A stretch of 64,000 nucleotides of DNA from CAYRSS01 sp964426945 (GTDB taxonomy: Bacteria; Planctomycetota; Phycisphaerae; UBA1845), in assembly GCA_964426945.1 (NCBI GenBank), contig CAYRSS010000006.1:80343-144342 (forward strand), given 5' to 3'. The notes under the pieces were generated by a model that did no database searches, was not told where the DNA came from, and was given only the letters and a program-made list of their open reading frames with translations. Position numbers and translations under genes: made by a program. Within the stretch, counting starts at the first letter, position 1. Each line of letters begins with the position of its first letter. Shown here piece after piece: positions 1 to 8,185 of the stretch.

Positions 1-1
1 C

Positions 2-1636
2 GGCGACGTACCGCTGGCCGCGGTCTTCGCCGACATGGACAAGCTCGACAAGACGATCCAGCAGTGGGGTCGGCGGATCGATCCCGACGCCGGCGAGGGC
101 GGGCCCCTCAGCGATCTGCGCGAAGAGATCGGCATCGGTGACTGGGTCGACTTCTCCAAGCCGCTGGTCATCGCCGCGATCGAGGCGCAGGGCGGCGACC
201 CGGTCGTCTGGGCTGCGGTCCCCGGCTTCGCCGAGAAGATCGCCGCGCACGAAGGCGCGAAAAACGTCGAAGGCGTCTGGGAGATGACGCTTCCCGGCGG
301 AACCGGCCGGATGATGTACCTCAAGGCCCTCGAGGGCGACTACGTTGTCGGCGCGGCGTCGAAGGCCGAGCTGGAAAAGGCCGCGCCGAAGGGCACCACG
401 CTCGCCGACGAACTCAAGGCCCGGGCCGAGATGTTGGCCCAGCGCGACTTCGTTGTGCACGTCAACATCGGCCACTATCGCGATTCGGCGCTCGCGGGCA
501 TCGCCCAGGCCGCGCCCATGGTGATCATGATGGGCGGCATGATGGCCGCGCAGGGCATGGACGCCGAGGACGCCGCCAACCTGCAGGCAGCGCTGACGAC
601 CGCGATGGACATGGTCAAGCAGTTCATGGAACAGCTTGCCTATGTGGACGTGATCGGTTCGATGGATGCGCAGGAGGCCAACATCACGCTGGCCACTGGT
701 TACGTGGATGGCCCGATCCGCGCGGCGCTGGCCCGGACGGCGCCCGCCGATCGGCCGATGCTGACGGGCTATGAAGAGCAGCCGTACGTCGTCGCCAGCG
801 GGTTCCATGCGCCGGGGCTCATGGCTTCGTTCTCCGATTACTTCTTCAGGAAGATGGACGCTGCGAAGGTAGCCGCCGCGCCGCCGCCTCCGGCGCCGGC
901 CGAGGGCGAGAAGCCCGCGGAAGGCGAAGCTCCCAAGGCCGCTCCGATGAGCGATATGATGCGCCTGTCAATGGAGATGGGCGCCATGACCGAGGGGGGC
1001 GATTTCGTCATGGCCTTCGGCAAGGACGGCATGCGCATGATCGGCGAGTACCTGGTCAAGGACGCGCCGAAGTACGTCGGCCTGCTCAAGGAGTCGCTCA
1101 AGTCAGCGAACGCGGGCATGGGCATGATGGGCGGCGGCGGCGTGTCGTTCGAGATCATCGGCTCGTCCAAGATCGGAGACATCGACGTTGAACAGTTCAC
1201 GATGAAGATCGAAGAGCCCGCCGACCCGAACATGGCGGCGATGGGTGCTCCCGACCTTTCGCAGCTCTACGGTAAGAACTCGCGTTACGGCGTGGGGGTC
1301 AGCAAGGGCAACGTGCGTTTCTGCTACGGTACCGAGGCCGAGATGCAGAAGGCGTTCACGGCGAAGGTCGACAAGCCACTGGCATCGAGCCAGTACGTCG
1401 AGGCAGCGCTGAAGAAGCTCCCCGCCAAGCGTAACGGCGTGCTCCTGGTGGACATCGCCGGCGCGGCCCCGCTCATGGAGATGTTCGGCCAGCCGATGAG
1501 CGGCCAGCTTCCCCCCGGTCCGCCGTTCGCCCTGTCGTTCAGCTTCTGCGGCGAGCCGGCCCGCGTGGACATTCACATCCCGCTGCGTGCCATCGAGCGG
1601 GCTGTCCAGGCGTTCAGCCCGCAGCAGCCCATGTAG
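2..1636 (+). CDS. Hypothetical protein, 5'-truncated by the window edge
   Basis: The reading frame is already open at base 2, with eleven codons before the first ATG at 35, so the gene very probably starts outside the window. At least 533 residues are visible. The protein has several Met/Gly-rich stretches such as MVIMMGGMMAAQ, and an Ala/Pro/Glu-rich linker at about residues 278-306 counted from the ATG, which separates two globular-looking halves. No catalytic motif or family signature is recognised. The stop is followed within about 30 bases by a strong hairpin, so this is the last gene of its transcription unit. The genes downstream encode exported lipoproteins, so an envelope or periplasmic role is possible, but this is only inferred from position because the N-terminus and any signal peptide lie outside the window. 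Confidence 0.8.
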   Translation, partial: GDVPLAAVFADMDKLDKTIQQWGRRIDPDAGEGGPLSDLREEIGIGDWVDFSKPLVIAAIEAQGGDPVVWAAVPGFAEKIAAHEGAKNVEGVWEMTLPGGTGRMMYLKALEGDYVVGAASKAELEKAAPKGTTLADELKARAEMLAQRDFVVHVNIGHYRDSALAGIAQAAPMVIMMGGMMAAQGMDAEDAANLQAALTTAMDMVKQFMEQLAYVDVIGSMDAQEANITLATGYVDGPIRAALARTAPADRPMLTGYEEQPYVVASGFHAPGLMASFSDYFFRKMDAAKVAAAPPPPAPAEGEKPAEGEAPKAAPMSDMMRLSMEMGAMTEGGDFVMAFGKDGMRMIGEYLVKDAPKYVGLLKESLKSANAGMGMMGGGGVSFEIIGSSKIGDIDVEQFTMKIEEPADPNMAAMGAPDLSQLYGKNSRYGVGVSKGNVRFCYGTEAEMQKAFTAKVDKPLASSQYVEAALKKLPAKRNGVLLVDIAGAAPLMEMFGQPMSGQLPPGPPFALSFSFCGEPARVDIHIPLRAIERAVQAFSPQQPM

Positions 1637-1666
1637 GCCGGGGTTTCCCGGTCATGACACTCTCCG

Positions 1667-1707
1667 CGAGGCACGTGGCGCGTCTGCGCCGCGTGCCTCG
1701 TTGTGTT
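1667..1707 (+). terminator. Strong hairpin terminator
   Basis: A 15-bp stem runs from 1667-1681 to 1686-1700, with one G.T wobble and a GTCT loop, followed by TTGTGTT. It lies about 30 bases after the stop of the preceding gene and ahead of the lipoprotein gene at 1915. Confidence 0.7.
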
Positions 1708-1914
1708 CCGGGGAGGGCGATGACGCCGCTTTCAGCGTCGCGAGGGCGGTCGGCGGGCGCGGCGGCCGACGCTCGCGCCTGCCGCTCAGGCCCGTCTGCG
1801 GCTTGACCGGTCATCCGGTCGATGATGTGCTATATCGCGGCACGCAGCCGCCGGGTATGCTGTCGGCGCACTGGGCGGCTCACCTTTGATTCCAGCTTTC
1901 GGAGGCTACTACTG

Positions 1915-2955
1915 ATGCGTAACCGAGCGAGTCTGATGTTTTCTCTGGCCTGCGGCGCGGCGATGCTGGCCGCGGTCGGCTGCGGCGGCAAGGAGCGGGC
2001 GACCGTCAACTTCAGCTACAACGTGCAGCCCACGAAGGGACTTCCCGCGGGTATGCACGTGCTGTACATCGAGCCGGCCAAGGTCGGCGAGACCACAGAT
2101 CGCAAATGGTCCGAACTCGCCGTGGCCATCATGAAGGATCTGGTCAGCGAGTCGGCGTCCGCCTTCGGCACGAAGGTGGTGTTGGCGGATCGACGTGATG
2201 CGCAGGTCACCTTCAACGAAGCCGATCTCGCCGCCGCGGGGATGTCCACGGGAAGCGGCACGCCCGAGGGCGGCAAGCTGCTCGGCGCGCAGGGCGCGAT
2301 TCTCAGCACCATCAACGTGAAGGTGGATGAGAAGATCGGCAAGCAGGCGACGATCAGCAACATCTTCGCCGCCGGCGGGGGCGGCAACCGCTCCGGCTTC
2401 GGCGCACTCGACCTCCAGACGCGCGAGGTCGATACCGTCACGCGGACGATGAGCGTGCAGTGCGAGTTCAAGCTGCTCGACACCGCGAACAACCGCCAGT
2501 GGGACTACCTCGCCGCCGGCCCCTACACCAGTACCGAGCGGACGAAGGCCAGCCCCATCTTCGGTTCGAGCCAGACCGCGGCGGCGCTGACGCCCGAAGA
2601 CCGGATCATCGGCACCCTCGTGCAGCAGTGTGCCCGCGAGTTCATCAGCCGCCTCATGCCGATCCGCCTGCGGGTTGAAGCGGAGGTCGAGTCGAGCAGC
2701 AACAAGAACAGCGCGATGGGCGTTCGGTTCCTGCGGGCCCAGTCGTGGGAGCAGGCGCTGGCCAGCTTCCAGCAGGCGCTGTCCGAGAACGCCAACGACG
2801 ACCGCTCGGCCTATGGCGCCGGCGTCGCGGCCGAGGCGATGGGCCAGCTCGACAAGGCCCTGGGGTACTACCGGACGGCCTGTGCGCTCCGCCAGAGCGC
2901 GATCTACATGGAAGCGCGGGACCGGATGAACGCCTACGCCTCGCGGGGCGGCTGA
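1915..2955 (+). CDS. Lipoprotein with C-terminal TPR-like repeats
   Basis: 346 residues. The ATG at 1915 is preferred to earlier in-frame starts because GGAGG at 1901-1905 sits 9 nt upstream and because it begins a clean lipoprotein signal: basic MRNR, a hydrophobic stretch and a lipobox-like AAVGC near residue 20. The middle region (PAGMHVLYIEPAKVG onward, with SELAVAIMKDLVSES) resembles the CsgG/LpoB class of periplasmic lipoproteins, but that is a loose resemblance. The last 90 residues contain two TPR-like helices pairs (SWEQALASFQQALSEN and GQLDKALGYYRTACAL), suggesting protein-protein contacts. It is followed by a hairpin and then by the LPP20-like gene, which has its own ribosome binding site. 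Likely an outer-membrane-anchored periplasmic protein; the specific role is unknown. Confidence 0.8.
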   Translation: MRNRASLMFSLACGAAMLAAVGCGGKERATVNFSYNVQPTKGLPAGMHVLYIEPAKVGETTDRKWSELAVAIMKDLVSESASAFGTKVVLADRRDAQVTFNEADLAAAGMSTGSGTPEGGKLLGAQGAILSTINVKVDEKIGKQATISNIFAAGGGGNRSGFGALDLQTREVDTVTRTMSVQCEFKLLDTANNRQWDYLAAGPYTSTERTKASPIFGSSQTAAALTPEDRIIGTLVQQCAREFISRLMPIRLRVEAEVESSSNKNSAMGVRFLRAQSWEQALASFQQALSENANDDRSAYGAGVAAEAMGQLDKALGYYRTACALRQSAIYMEARDRMNAYASRGG

Positions 2956-3076
2956 GCCGGTGGGGTGAATTGCGGGGGCGTGCCAACCTTTCCGTCGCGG
3001 GCGTGTCTGCCTGGTCGGAAGGGACGGGGCCGCTCCCCGGCGACCGGACGGCGGCGCGACACGTGAAATGACCAGC

Positions 3077-3105
3077 ACGGACCGGCTTGTCGGTCCGTCT
3101 TTCTT
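3077..3105 (+). terminator. Hairpin terminator between two exported-protein genes
   Basis: Perfect 8-bp stem ACGGACCG/CGGTCCGT with a 6-nt loop, followed by CTTTCTT. It lies about 120 bases after the stop at 2955 and only a few bases before the ribosome binding site of the gene at 3123, so attenuation rather than termination is also conceivable. Confidence 0.45.
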
Positions 3106-3122
3106 ACCGGGAGATGACGAGC

Positions 3123-4472
3123 ATGAAGTCGAAATCGCTTTTCGTATGCCTCGCGGCGGGGCTGATCGCCGCGGTGACGGCCGCGCCCGCCCTGGCCCAG
3201 AACGCCGCGGCGGACGCCCAGAAGAAGGTCCTCGCGAAGCGCGCCGCCGAGGCGGATGCCTATCGCAAGCTGGCCGAAACGGTTTACGGCCTGCAGATCA
3301 CGTCGGAGACCTACGTGCGCGACTTCGTCACCGAAAGTGACGAGATCCGCAGTGCGGTCGACGCGTTCATCAAGGGGGTGCGCCTCGGTCAGCCGCGGTG
3401 GTACGAAGACGGCGCCTGCGAGGTGGACGCTGAGGTGACGCTGGCCAAGGTCATTCAGACGCTCGAAGAAGCCCACGACACCTACTACAAGGGCAACAAG
3501 GTCGTGAAGGTCGACTTCCAGCGCATCACCGAGACGGTGAAGAAGGACATCATCAAGGTCACCGGCAGCGGCGCTCCGCGGCCGGAGCTTCCGCCGGACC
3601 TGCCCATCGGCACGGAGGAGCTCATCGAGCCGCTGCCTGCCGGCTACGCCCCGACGACGCTGTCGGTGCCCGGCATCTGGAAGACCATTCCGGCGCAGGC
3701 CCGGCTGATGGCCAAGCAGGCCGCGATCCGCGACGCGCAGCGCAAGCTGCTCGAGCAGGTCAAGGGTCTGCGGCTCAGCTCGGAGACGCTTGTTCGCGAC
3801 TTCGTCACCGAGAGCGACGAGATCCGCACGCAGGCCTCGGGCCTCGTGGTCGGCGCGACCGAGGTCGGTTCGCCGTACTACTATGACAACGAGCTGATCT
3901 GCGAAGTGACGATGGAAGTGCCGATCGAGAAGGTCATCACCACCATCAAGGAGCTGCACTCGGCCCACTACAAGGGCAACGACGTCAAGCGCACCGACAT
4001 CGAGAACATCGAAAAGACGGTGAAGCGCGCCGTGATCCGCGCGACGGGTATGGGCGTGCCGCCGTCCCGGTTCGTCTCGGCGGCGGCGCCGTCGGGCGGC
4101 CAGGCCTCCACGCCGACCACTCCGCCCTGGTTCATGCAGGAGATCAAGGTCGTCGGCGAAGGTACCGATCCGCAGTTCGAAAGTGCACAGGGCCGGCTCA
4201 AGGCCCGCCGCGCCGCCGAGCTCGACGCGATGCGCAAGCTCGCCGAGCAGATTCACGGCCTGCAGATCAGCTCGAACACCACCGTACAGGACTTCGTCAC
4301 CCAGCACGACGAGATCCGCTCGCAGGTGCAGGCGGTCATCGCCGGGGCGGTGATCGGCGATCCCGAATTCGTCGACGGCGTCGCCCGCGTGACGGTGTCG
4401 ATCGGCGGGGCGGAAGTCTGGCAGGTGATCAACTCGCAACTGGTGATCGAGAGCCGCCGGTCCAACGGCTAG
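3123..4472 (+). CDS. Exported triple-repeat LPP20/FlgT-N-like protein
   Basis: 449 residues from the ATG at 3123, which has GGGAG 9 nt upstream and begins a typical Sec signal peptide ending in APALAQ. Two in-frame starts upstream (3087, 3114) lack such support. The mature protein is three homologous units. Each carries the pattern RAAExDAxRKLxExVxGL, then SSxTxVRDFVTxSDEI, then a V-rich strand; the first two also carry YYKGN(K/D)VxxxD. This pattern is characteristic of the LPP20 lipoprotein and FlgT N-terminal fold, which acts in envelope or flagellar assembly. Unlike LPP20 there is no lipobox, so the product is probably soluble periplasmic or secreted. The third unit is followed by a short tail and lacks the final helix of the first two. 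Confidence 0.8.
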   Translation: MKSKSLFVCLAAGLIAAVTAAPALAQNAAADAQKKVLAKRAAEADAYRKLAETVYGLQITSETYVRDFVTESDEIRSAVDAFIKGVRLGQPRWYEDGACEVDAEVTLAKVIQTLEEAHDTYYKGNKVVKVDFQRITETVKKDIIKVTGSGAPRPELPPDLPIGTEELIEPLPAGYAPTTLSVPGIWKTIPAQARLMAKQAAIRDAQRKLLEQVKGLRLSSETLVRDFVTESDEIRTQASGLVVGATEVGSPYYYDNELICEVTMEVPIEKVITTIKELHSAHYKGNDVKRTDIENIEKTVKRAVIRATGMGVPPSRFVSAAAPSGGQASTPTTPPWFMQEIKVVGEGTDPQFESAQGRLKARRAAELDAMRKLAEQIHGLQISSNTTVQDFVTQHDEIRSQVQAVIAGAVIGDPEFVDGVARVTVSIGGAEVWQVINSQLVIESRRSNG

Positions 4473-4590
4473 GCGACAGGGCGTCGCCCGCCGGATCGGG
4501 TCTCAATAACAAACAGCGCTTCCGCCAGGATCGCGCCGCCCGCGGGTCGGGCGGTTCGTTCCGGCGAAGGCCCGGAAGGAGTGACCAGGC

Positions 4591-4815
4591 ATGATGCGCA
4601 GATTTCAGAGCGTGATTCTGGTGGCCGCCGTGGCGGGTCTGATGACGCTGCCCGCCTGCCGCAAGAACGAGTACCGCAGCACCAGCGTCTACACGTCGAC
4701 CAACGACGCGTCGTCGCCGGCGAACCGGCCGAACCAGGCGAACCAGAACACCCACCAGGACGACGACTACGACTTCGTCGCCCCGCAGGGTCGGATGGTC
4801 GTCGATCCGGACTGA
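4591..4815 (+). CDS. Small lipoprotein (74 aa)
   Basis: A short gene with a convincing ribosome binding site, GGAAGGA at 4574-4580, 10 nt before the ATG. The first about 23 residues form a lipoprotein signal (MMRRF, hydrophobic core, TLPAC), after which the mature part is only about 51 residues. It is rich in Asn, Ser, Asp and Gln (NRPNQANQNTHQDDDYDF), so it is likely unstructured. No family is recognised. It closes the first group of envelope genes and is followed by a long hairpin. Small size makes it easy to miss, but the start context and lipobox support it as a real gene. Confidence 0.75.
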   Translation: MMRRFQSVILVAAVAGLMTLPACRKNEYRSTSVYTSTNDASSPANRPNQANQNTHQDDDYDFVAPQGRMVVDPD

Positions 4816-4846
4816 CGTCCGCCGCCGAACCGCGCTGAACTTGCCG

Positions 4847-4881
4847 CCGCCCGCGTTCCTCGCCACGAGGGGCGCGGGCGG
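4847..4881 (+). terminator. Long GC-rich hairpin after the small lipoprotein gene
   Basis: Outer 9-bp perfect stem (4847-4855 with 4873-4881) and an inner 5-bp stem (4858-4862 with 4866-4870), just after the stop at 4815. There is no T-tract, so termination may be less efficient or need a factor. Confidence 0.5.
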
Positions 4882-5021
4882 TGTGCGTCTGGCTCCTTGC
4901 ATATCTCCGTAAACTTCTATTAAAAAATAACTTATCGACGAAAGCGCCGCGCGTTGTGCCGCCGTCTACCCCCAATTCCTGGCGAGAAAAATGGGGTTCG
5001 TGCCAGAAAATACATTCGTCA

Positions 5022-5051
5022 TGTTGCATAGATGTGCATAATATGTACGAT
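5022..5051 (+). promoter_or_regulatory. Candidate argR promoter with possible ArgR operator
   Basis: The 180 bases before argR are much more AT-rich than the surroundings. A candidate -35 TTGCAT (5024-5029) and -10 TACGAT (5046-5051) are 16 nt apart. Transcription would start about 5 bases before the ATG at 5063, matching the absence of any Shine-Dalgarno there. The -35 overlaps an inverted TGCA-N6-TGCA (5025-5038), and TTGCATA recurs at 4897-4903. AT-rich inverted elements of this kind are typical of ARG boxes, so autoregulation by ArgR is a reasonable inference but not shown. Confidence 0.35.
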
Positions 5052-5062
5052 ACCCCGAACGT

Positions 5063-5512
5063 ATGGCCGATAAGGCGACGAGGCTGGAGGCGCTCGTGCG
5101 GCTGGTGCAGCACGGGCAGGTGACCACGCAGGCGGGGTTGATCGAGCGGCTGGCGGCGGCGGGGTTCGAGGTGAACCAGCCGACGCTCAGCCGCGACCTG
5201 GCCGAGCTGGGCATCCGAAAGGTCGGCGGGCGGTACGTAATGGCCCCGGAGGACCCGGGCCGGACGCCGCATGTGGACCTGGCCGCTGCGGTGACGCGGT
5301 TCACCACCTGCGGCCCCCACCTGATCGTCCTGTGGACGGGGGTGGGGCAGGCCCAGGCCGTCGCCGTCGCTATCGAGCAGGCCGAGGATCCGTCGATCCT
5401 CGCGACCCTCGCGGGCGACGACACGATCTTCATCGCCACCCAGAGTCGCCGGGCTCAGACGGTGGCCCTGCGGCGGCTGGCGACGTGGTTCGGTGACAAG
5501 AAGCATCCGTGA
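5063..5512 (+). CDS. argR: Arginine repressor ArgR
   Basis: 149 residues, the normal size for ArgR. The N-terminal winged helix contains the recognition motif NQPTLSRDLAELG. The C-terminal hexamerisation and arginine-binding domain contains GVGQAQAVAVAIEQ and LAGDDTIFIAT, the two signature stretches of the family. ArgR binds arginine and represses, or sometimes activates, arginine metabolism operons. It stands directly upstream of argG and argH in the same direction, so it probably controls this very operon. No Shine-Dalgarno precedes the ATG at 5063 and the promoter lies very close, so the transcript may be leaderless. Confidence 0.93.
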   Translation: MADKATRLEALVRLVQHGQVTTQAGLIERLAAAGFEVNQPTLSRDLAELGIRKVGGRYVMAPEDPGRTPHVDLAAAVTRFTTCGPHLIVLWTGVGQAQAVAVAIEQAEDPSILATLAGDDTIFIATQSRRAQTVALRRLATWFGDKKHP

Positions 5513-5572
5513 ACTGTGTTGCTGTCTGGTCGCTGGCTGACAGCTGACAGCTTAGATCGAGAGGAACATCGA

Positions 5573-6880
5573 ATGGCAAACAAACCCTGCGTTCTCGCGT
5601 ACTCGGGCGGACTGGACACGTCGGCCATCGTCGTGTGGCTGGTCGAGCGCGGGTACGACGTGCACGCCGTGCTGGTGGACGTCGGCCAGAACGAGGATCT
5701 GCACGGCCTGTGCGACAAGGCGCTGCGCACCGGGGCCGTCTCGGCGGTCGTGCGCGATGCGCGGCCGGCGATGTTCCGGAACGTCGTGCCCAACGCCATT
5801 GCGCTCGCCGCAACGTACGAGGGACAGTATCGCCTCGGCACGGCGCTCGCCCGCCCGTTCATCGCCGCCGAGCAGGTGGCCGTCGCCCGCGAACTGGGCG
5901 GCGCGACGCTCGTGCACGGCGCGACCGGCAAGGGCAATGACCAGGTGCGCTTCGAGTTCGCGTATCGCTCGCTGGCGCCGGAGTGTCCGGTGCTCGCCCC
6001 GTGGAAGGTGTGGGATCTGCACGGCCGCAAGGACCTCGTCGAGTATCTCCAGAAGCATGGGGTGAAAGACCAGTTCGCCCTCACCAAGGACTTCAGCCTC
6101 GACGAGAACCTGTGGCACCTCTCGGTCGAGGGCGGCCCGCTCGAAGATCGCGGCGGGGTGCTGAATGTCGAGTCGGTGCTGGCCGGCGTCGCAGATCATT
6201 TCGGCGTGATCGGCGGGACCGCGGCCGGCGCGGCGCAGACGGCCGTCGAAGTCGAGTTCATCGACGGTGTGCCTGTTGCGCTGAATGGCGAGCCGATGCC
6301 GCTGCCGCAACTTCTCGCCGCGCTCAACGCGGATTTCCGCAACGCCCCCTGGGCGTGGGACCTGGTGATCGAGAACCGTTTCACGGGCGTCAAGTCGCGC
6401 GGGCTGTACATCAACCCGGCGGCGAAGCTGCTGCACATGGCCGTGGATGGCCTGGCGCGGAGCGTCTTCAACAAGCCGACTTTTGATCAGTGGGTCTCGC
6501 TGGGACAGCAGTACGGGGCGATTCTCTATCGCGGCGAGTACTTCTCCGACCAGCGCGTCATCGTCGAGACCACCGCGCGGGCCATTCGTCGCCACCTGAC
6601 CGGCTCGGTGACGGTACAATTGTCGCCGACGCCCTACGTCGCCCGCGTCGAGGCGAAGAAGGCCGTGTTCCGCAAGGAGCTGGCGACTTTCGAGGCCAGC
6701 GAGTTTTCGCACGGCGACGCGGCCGGATTCATCAGCCTGTCTTGGCTGTCGTCGGTGGGCAAGAGCTTCGTTGAGGATCACGCGCATGCAGACCTTGTGG
6801 AAACAGCGACAGCCCCTGCATCCGACGTTTGTGGAACTCAACCGCTGCCTTCACGAGGACTGGTTCCTGCTCCGGTATGA
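5573..6880 (+). CDS. argG: Argininosuccinate synthase
   Basis: 435 residues from the ATG at 5573, supported by GAGAGGA 7 nt upstream; an in-frame start at 5516 would add unrelated residues. It condenses citrulline and aspartate with ATP to argininosuccinate. The PP-loop AYSGGLDTS lies at the N-terminus, followed by VHGATGKGNDQVRFE and the DFSLDENLWHLSVEGG stretch typical of the family. It lies 60 nt after argR and its 3' end overlaps argH by 95 nt. The last roughly 30 residues (from about HADLVETATAP) run inside argH in another frame and do not look like conserved ArgG sequence, suggesting loss of an older, earlier stop codon. Confidence 0.95.
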   Translation: MANKPCVLAYSGGLDTSAIVVWLVERGYDVHAVLVDVGQNEDLHGLCDKALRTGAVSAVVRDARPAMFRNVVPNAIALAATYEGQYRLGTALARPFIAAEQVAVARELGGATLVHGATGKGNDQVRFEFAYRSLAPECPVLAPWKVWDLHGRKDLVEYLQKHGVKDQFALTKDFSLDENLWHLSVEGGPLEDRGGVLNVESVLAGVADHFGVIGGTAAGAAQTAVEVEFIDGVPVALNGEPMPLPQLLAALNADFRNAPWAWDLVIENRFTGVKSRGLYINPAAKLLHMAVDGLARSVFNKPTFDQWVSLGQQYGAILYRGEYFSDQRVIVETTARAIRRHLTGSVTVQLSPTPYVARVEAKKAVFRKELATFEASEFSHGDAAGFISLSWLSSVGKSFVEDHAHADLVETATAPASDVCGTQPLPSRGLVPAPV

Positions 6881-8120
6881 GCTGCGACTTCAGCGGGCTC
6901 ACGCCCGCGCGCTACGCGCCGCGAACGTGTTCACGGCCGCCGAACTGGAGTCGATCGAACAGGCGATCGAGCGCATCGACCAGGAGTCGCTCACCCTCGC
7001 CGGCCCGCCGGAGTGTGATGCGGAGGATCTGCACACCTGGGTGGAGGCGCGACTGACTGAACTGGCCGGCGACGCGGGCCGGCGCATTCACACCGCGCGG
7101 TCGCGCAACGACCAGGTGGCGACGCTGCTGGTGATGTTCGCCGCCGACGCGGCGGAGTGGGTCGCCGAGGCCCTCGATCCGCTGACGGTCGTGCTGTGCT
7201 GCCGGGCGCTCGAGTGGAGCGACCTGGCGTTTCCTCTTCAGACCCACGCCCAGTTCGCCGCACCGGGTTCGGTGGGCGCGTGGGGGCTGCGTTTCGCGGT
7301 CGGCCTGGAGCGCGCGGGGTCGCGACTGCGCGAAGCGGCGACGGCCTGGCGGCGGTTCTGTCCGCTGGGCAGCGGGGCGGTGGCGGGTTCGTCGATCCCG
7401 ATCGATCGCACGATTCAGGCGCGGGAGCTCGGCTTCGAGGCCCCGTCGCGCAGCGCGCTCGACTCGACGACGACGCGTGATGAATGCCTGGAGCTGCTGG
7501 CGCTGCTCGCTCCGGTGGCGCTTCAACTGCAATCCCTGGCGGCGGACGTGATCGGCTTCGCCGGAACGTCGCTCATGTGGGTGAAGTATCCCGAGGCGTT
7601 CGGCACCGGCTCGTCGATGATGCCCAACAAGGCAAACCCCGACGCGATGGAGCTGCTTCGCGGAACATGCAACGAGATTCTCGCGGCGCACGGCCACGCC
7701 CTGCTGCTGCTCAAGGGGCTGCCCAGCGGCTACAACCGCGATCTGCAGTGTCTCAAGCCGATCGTCCGCGACGCAATCGGAACGGCCCTGACGATGATCG
7801 ACATGACCTTGGCGTTCGTCGGCGAGCTGTCGTGGAATCCGGAGCGACTGGCGGCTTCACTCGGGCAGGGGGCCATCGACGCGACCCTGCGAATGGAAGA
7901 GAAGGTTCGCGGCGGCATGGCCCTGCGCGATGCCCACCACGCGACGGCAGAGGAAGTGCTGGCGGCTTCGCTCGCCGGGGACTCAGTCCCGGCCGCAGCG
8001 AGCGCGCTGGGCCCGGATCGCTATGTGACGATCGGCTCGGCCTCGCCGGCCGAGGTGCAACGCGTCGCAGCGGAACTGATCGCGGAGGCGAGGGAGCGGA
8101 GCGAAGCTCGGCCCGGTTAG
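6786..8120 (+). CDS. argH: Argininosuccinate lyase
   Basis: 444 residues. The ATG at 6786 fits the family N-terminus (MQTLWKQR, then LNRCLHEDW) and has GAGG 9 nt upstream. It splits argininosuccinate into arginine and fumarate, the last step of arginine synthesis. The fumarase/aspartase superfamily signature is clear as GSSMMPNKANPDAMELLRG, in the flexible loop with the catalytic Ser. HTARSRNDQVATLL in the first third is the second conserved region. The start lies 95 nt inside argG, so translation of the two is likely coupled. The rest of the arginine pathway is not in this window. Confidence 0.95.
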   Translation: MQTLWKQRQPLHPTFVELNRCLHEDWFLLRYELRLQRAHARALRAANVFTAAELESIEQAIERIDQESLTLAGPPECDAEDLHTWVEARLTELAGDAGRRIHTARSRNDQVATLLVMFAADAAEWVAEALDPLTVVLCCRALEWSDLAFPLQTHAQFAAPGSVGAWGLRFAVGLERAGSRLREAATAWRRFCPLGSGAVAGSSIPIDRTIQARELGFEAPSRSALDSTTTRDECLELLALLAPVALQLQSLAADVIGFAGTSLMWVKYPEAFGTGSSMMPNKANPDAMELLRGTCNEILAAHGHALLLLKGLPSGYNRDLQCLKPIVRDAIGTALTMIDMTLAFVGELSWNPERLAASLGQGAIDATLRMEEKVRGGMALRDAHHATAEEVLAASLAGDSVPAAASALGPDRYVTIGSASPAEVQRVAAELIAEARERSEARPG

Positions 8121-8185
8121 CGACGGCGCTGAACGGGTTCTGACCGACCGGTAGCTGGTTTTCGAACACGAGGAACTCGAGCGAA

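Noticed and set aside
4472..4488. Short hairpin just after the LPP20-like gene
   Set aside because: Only a 6-bp stem and no T-tract; too weak to call a terminator.
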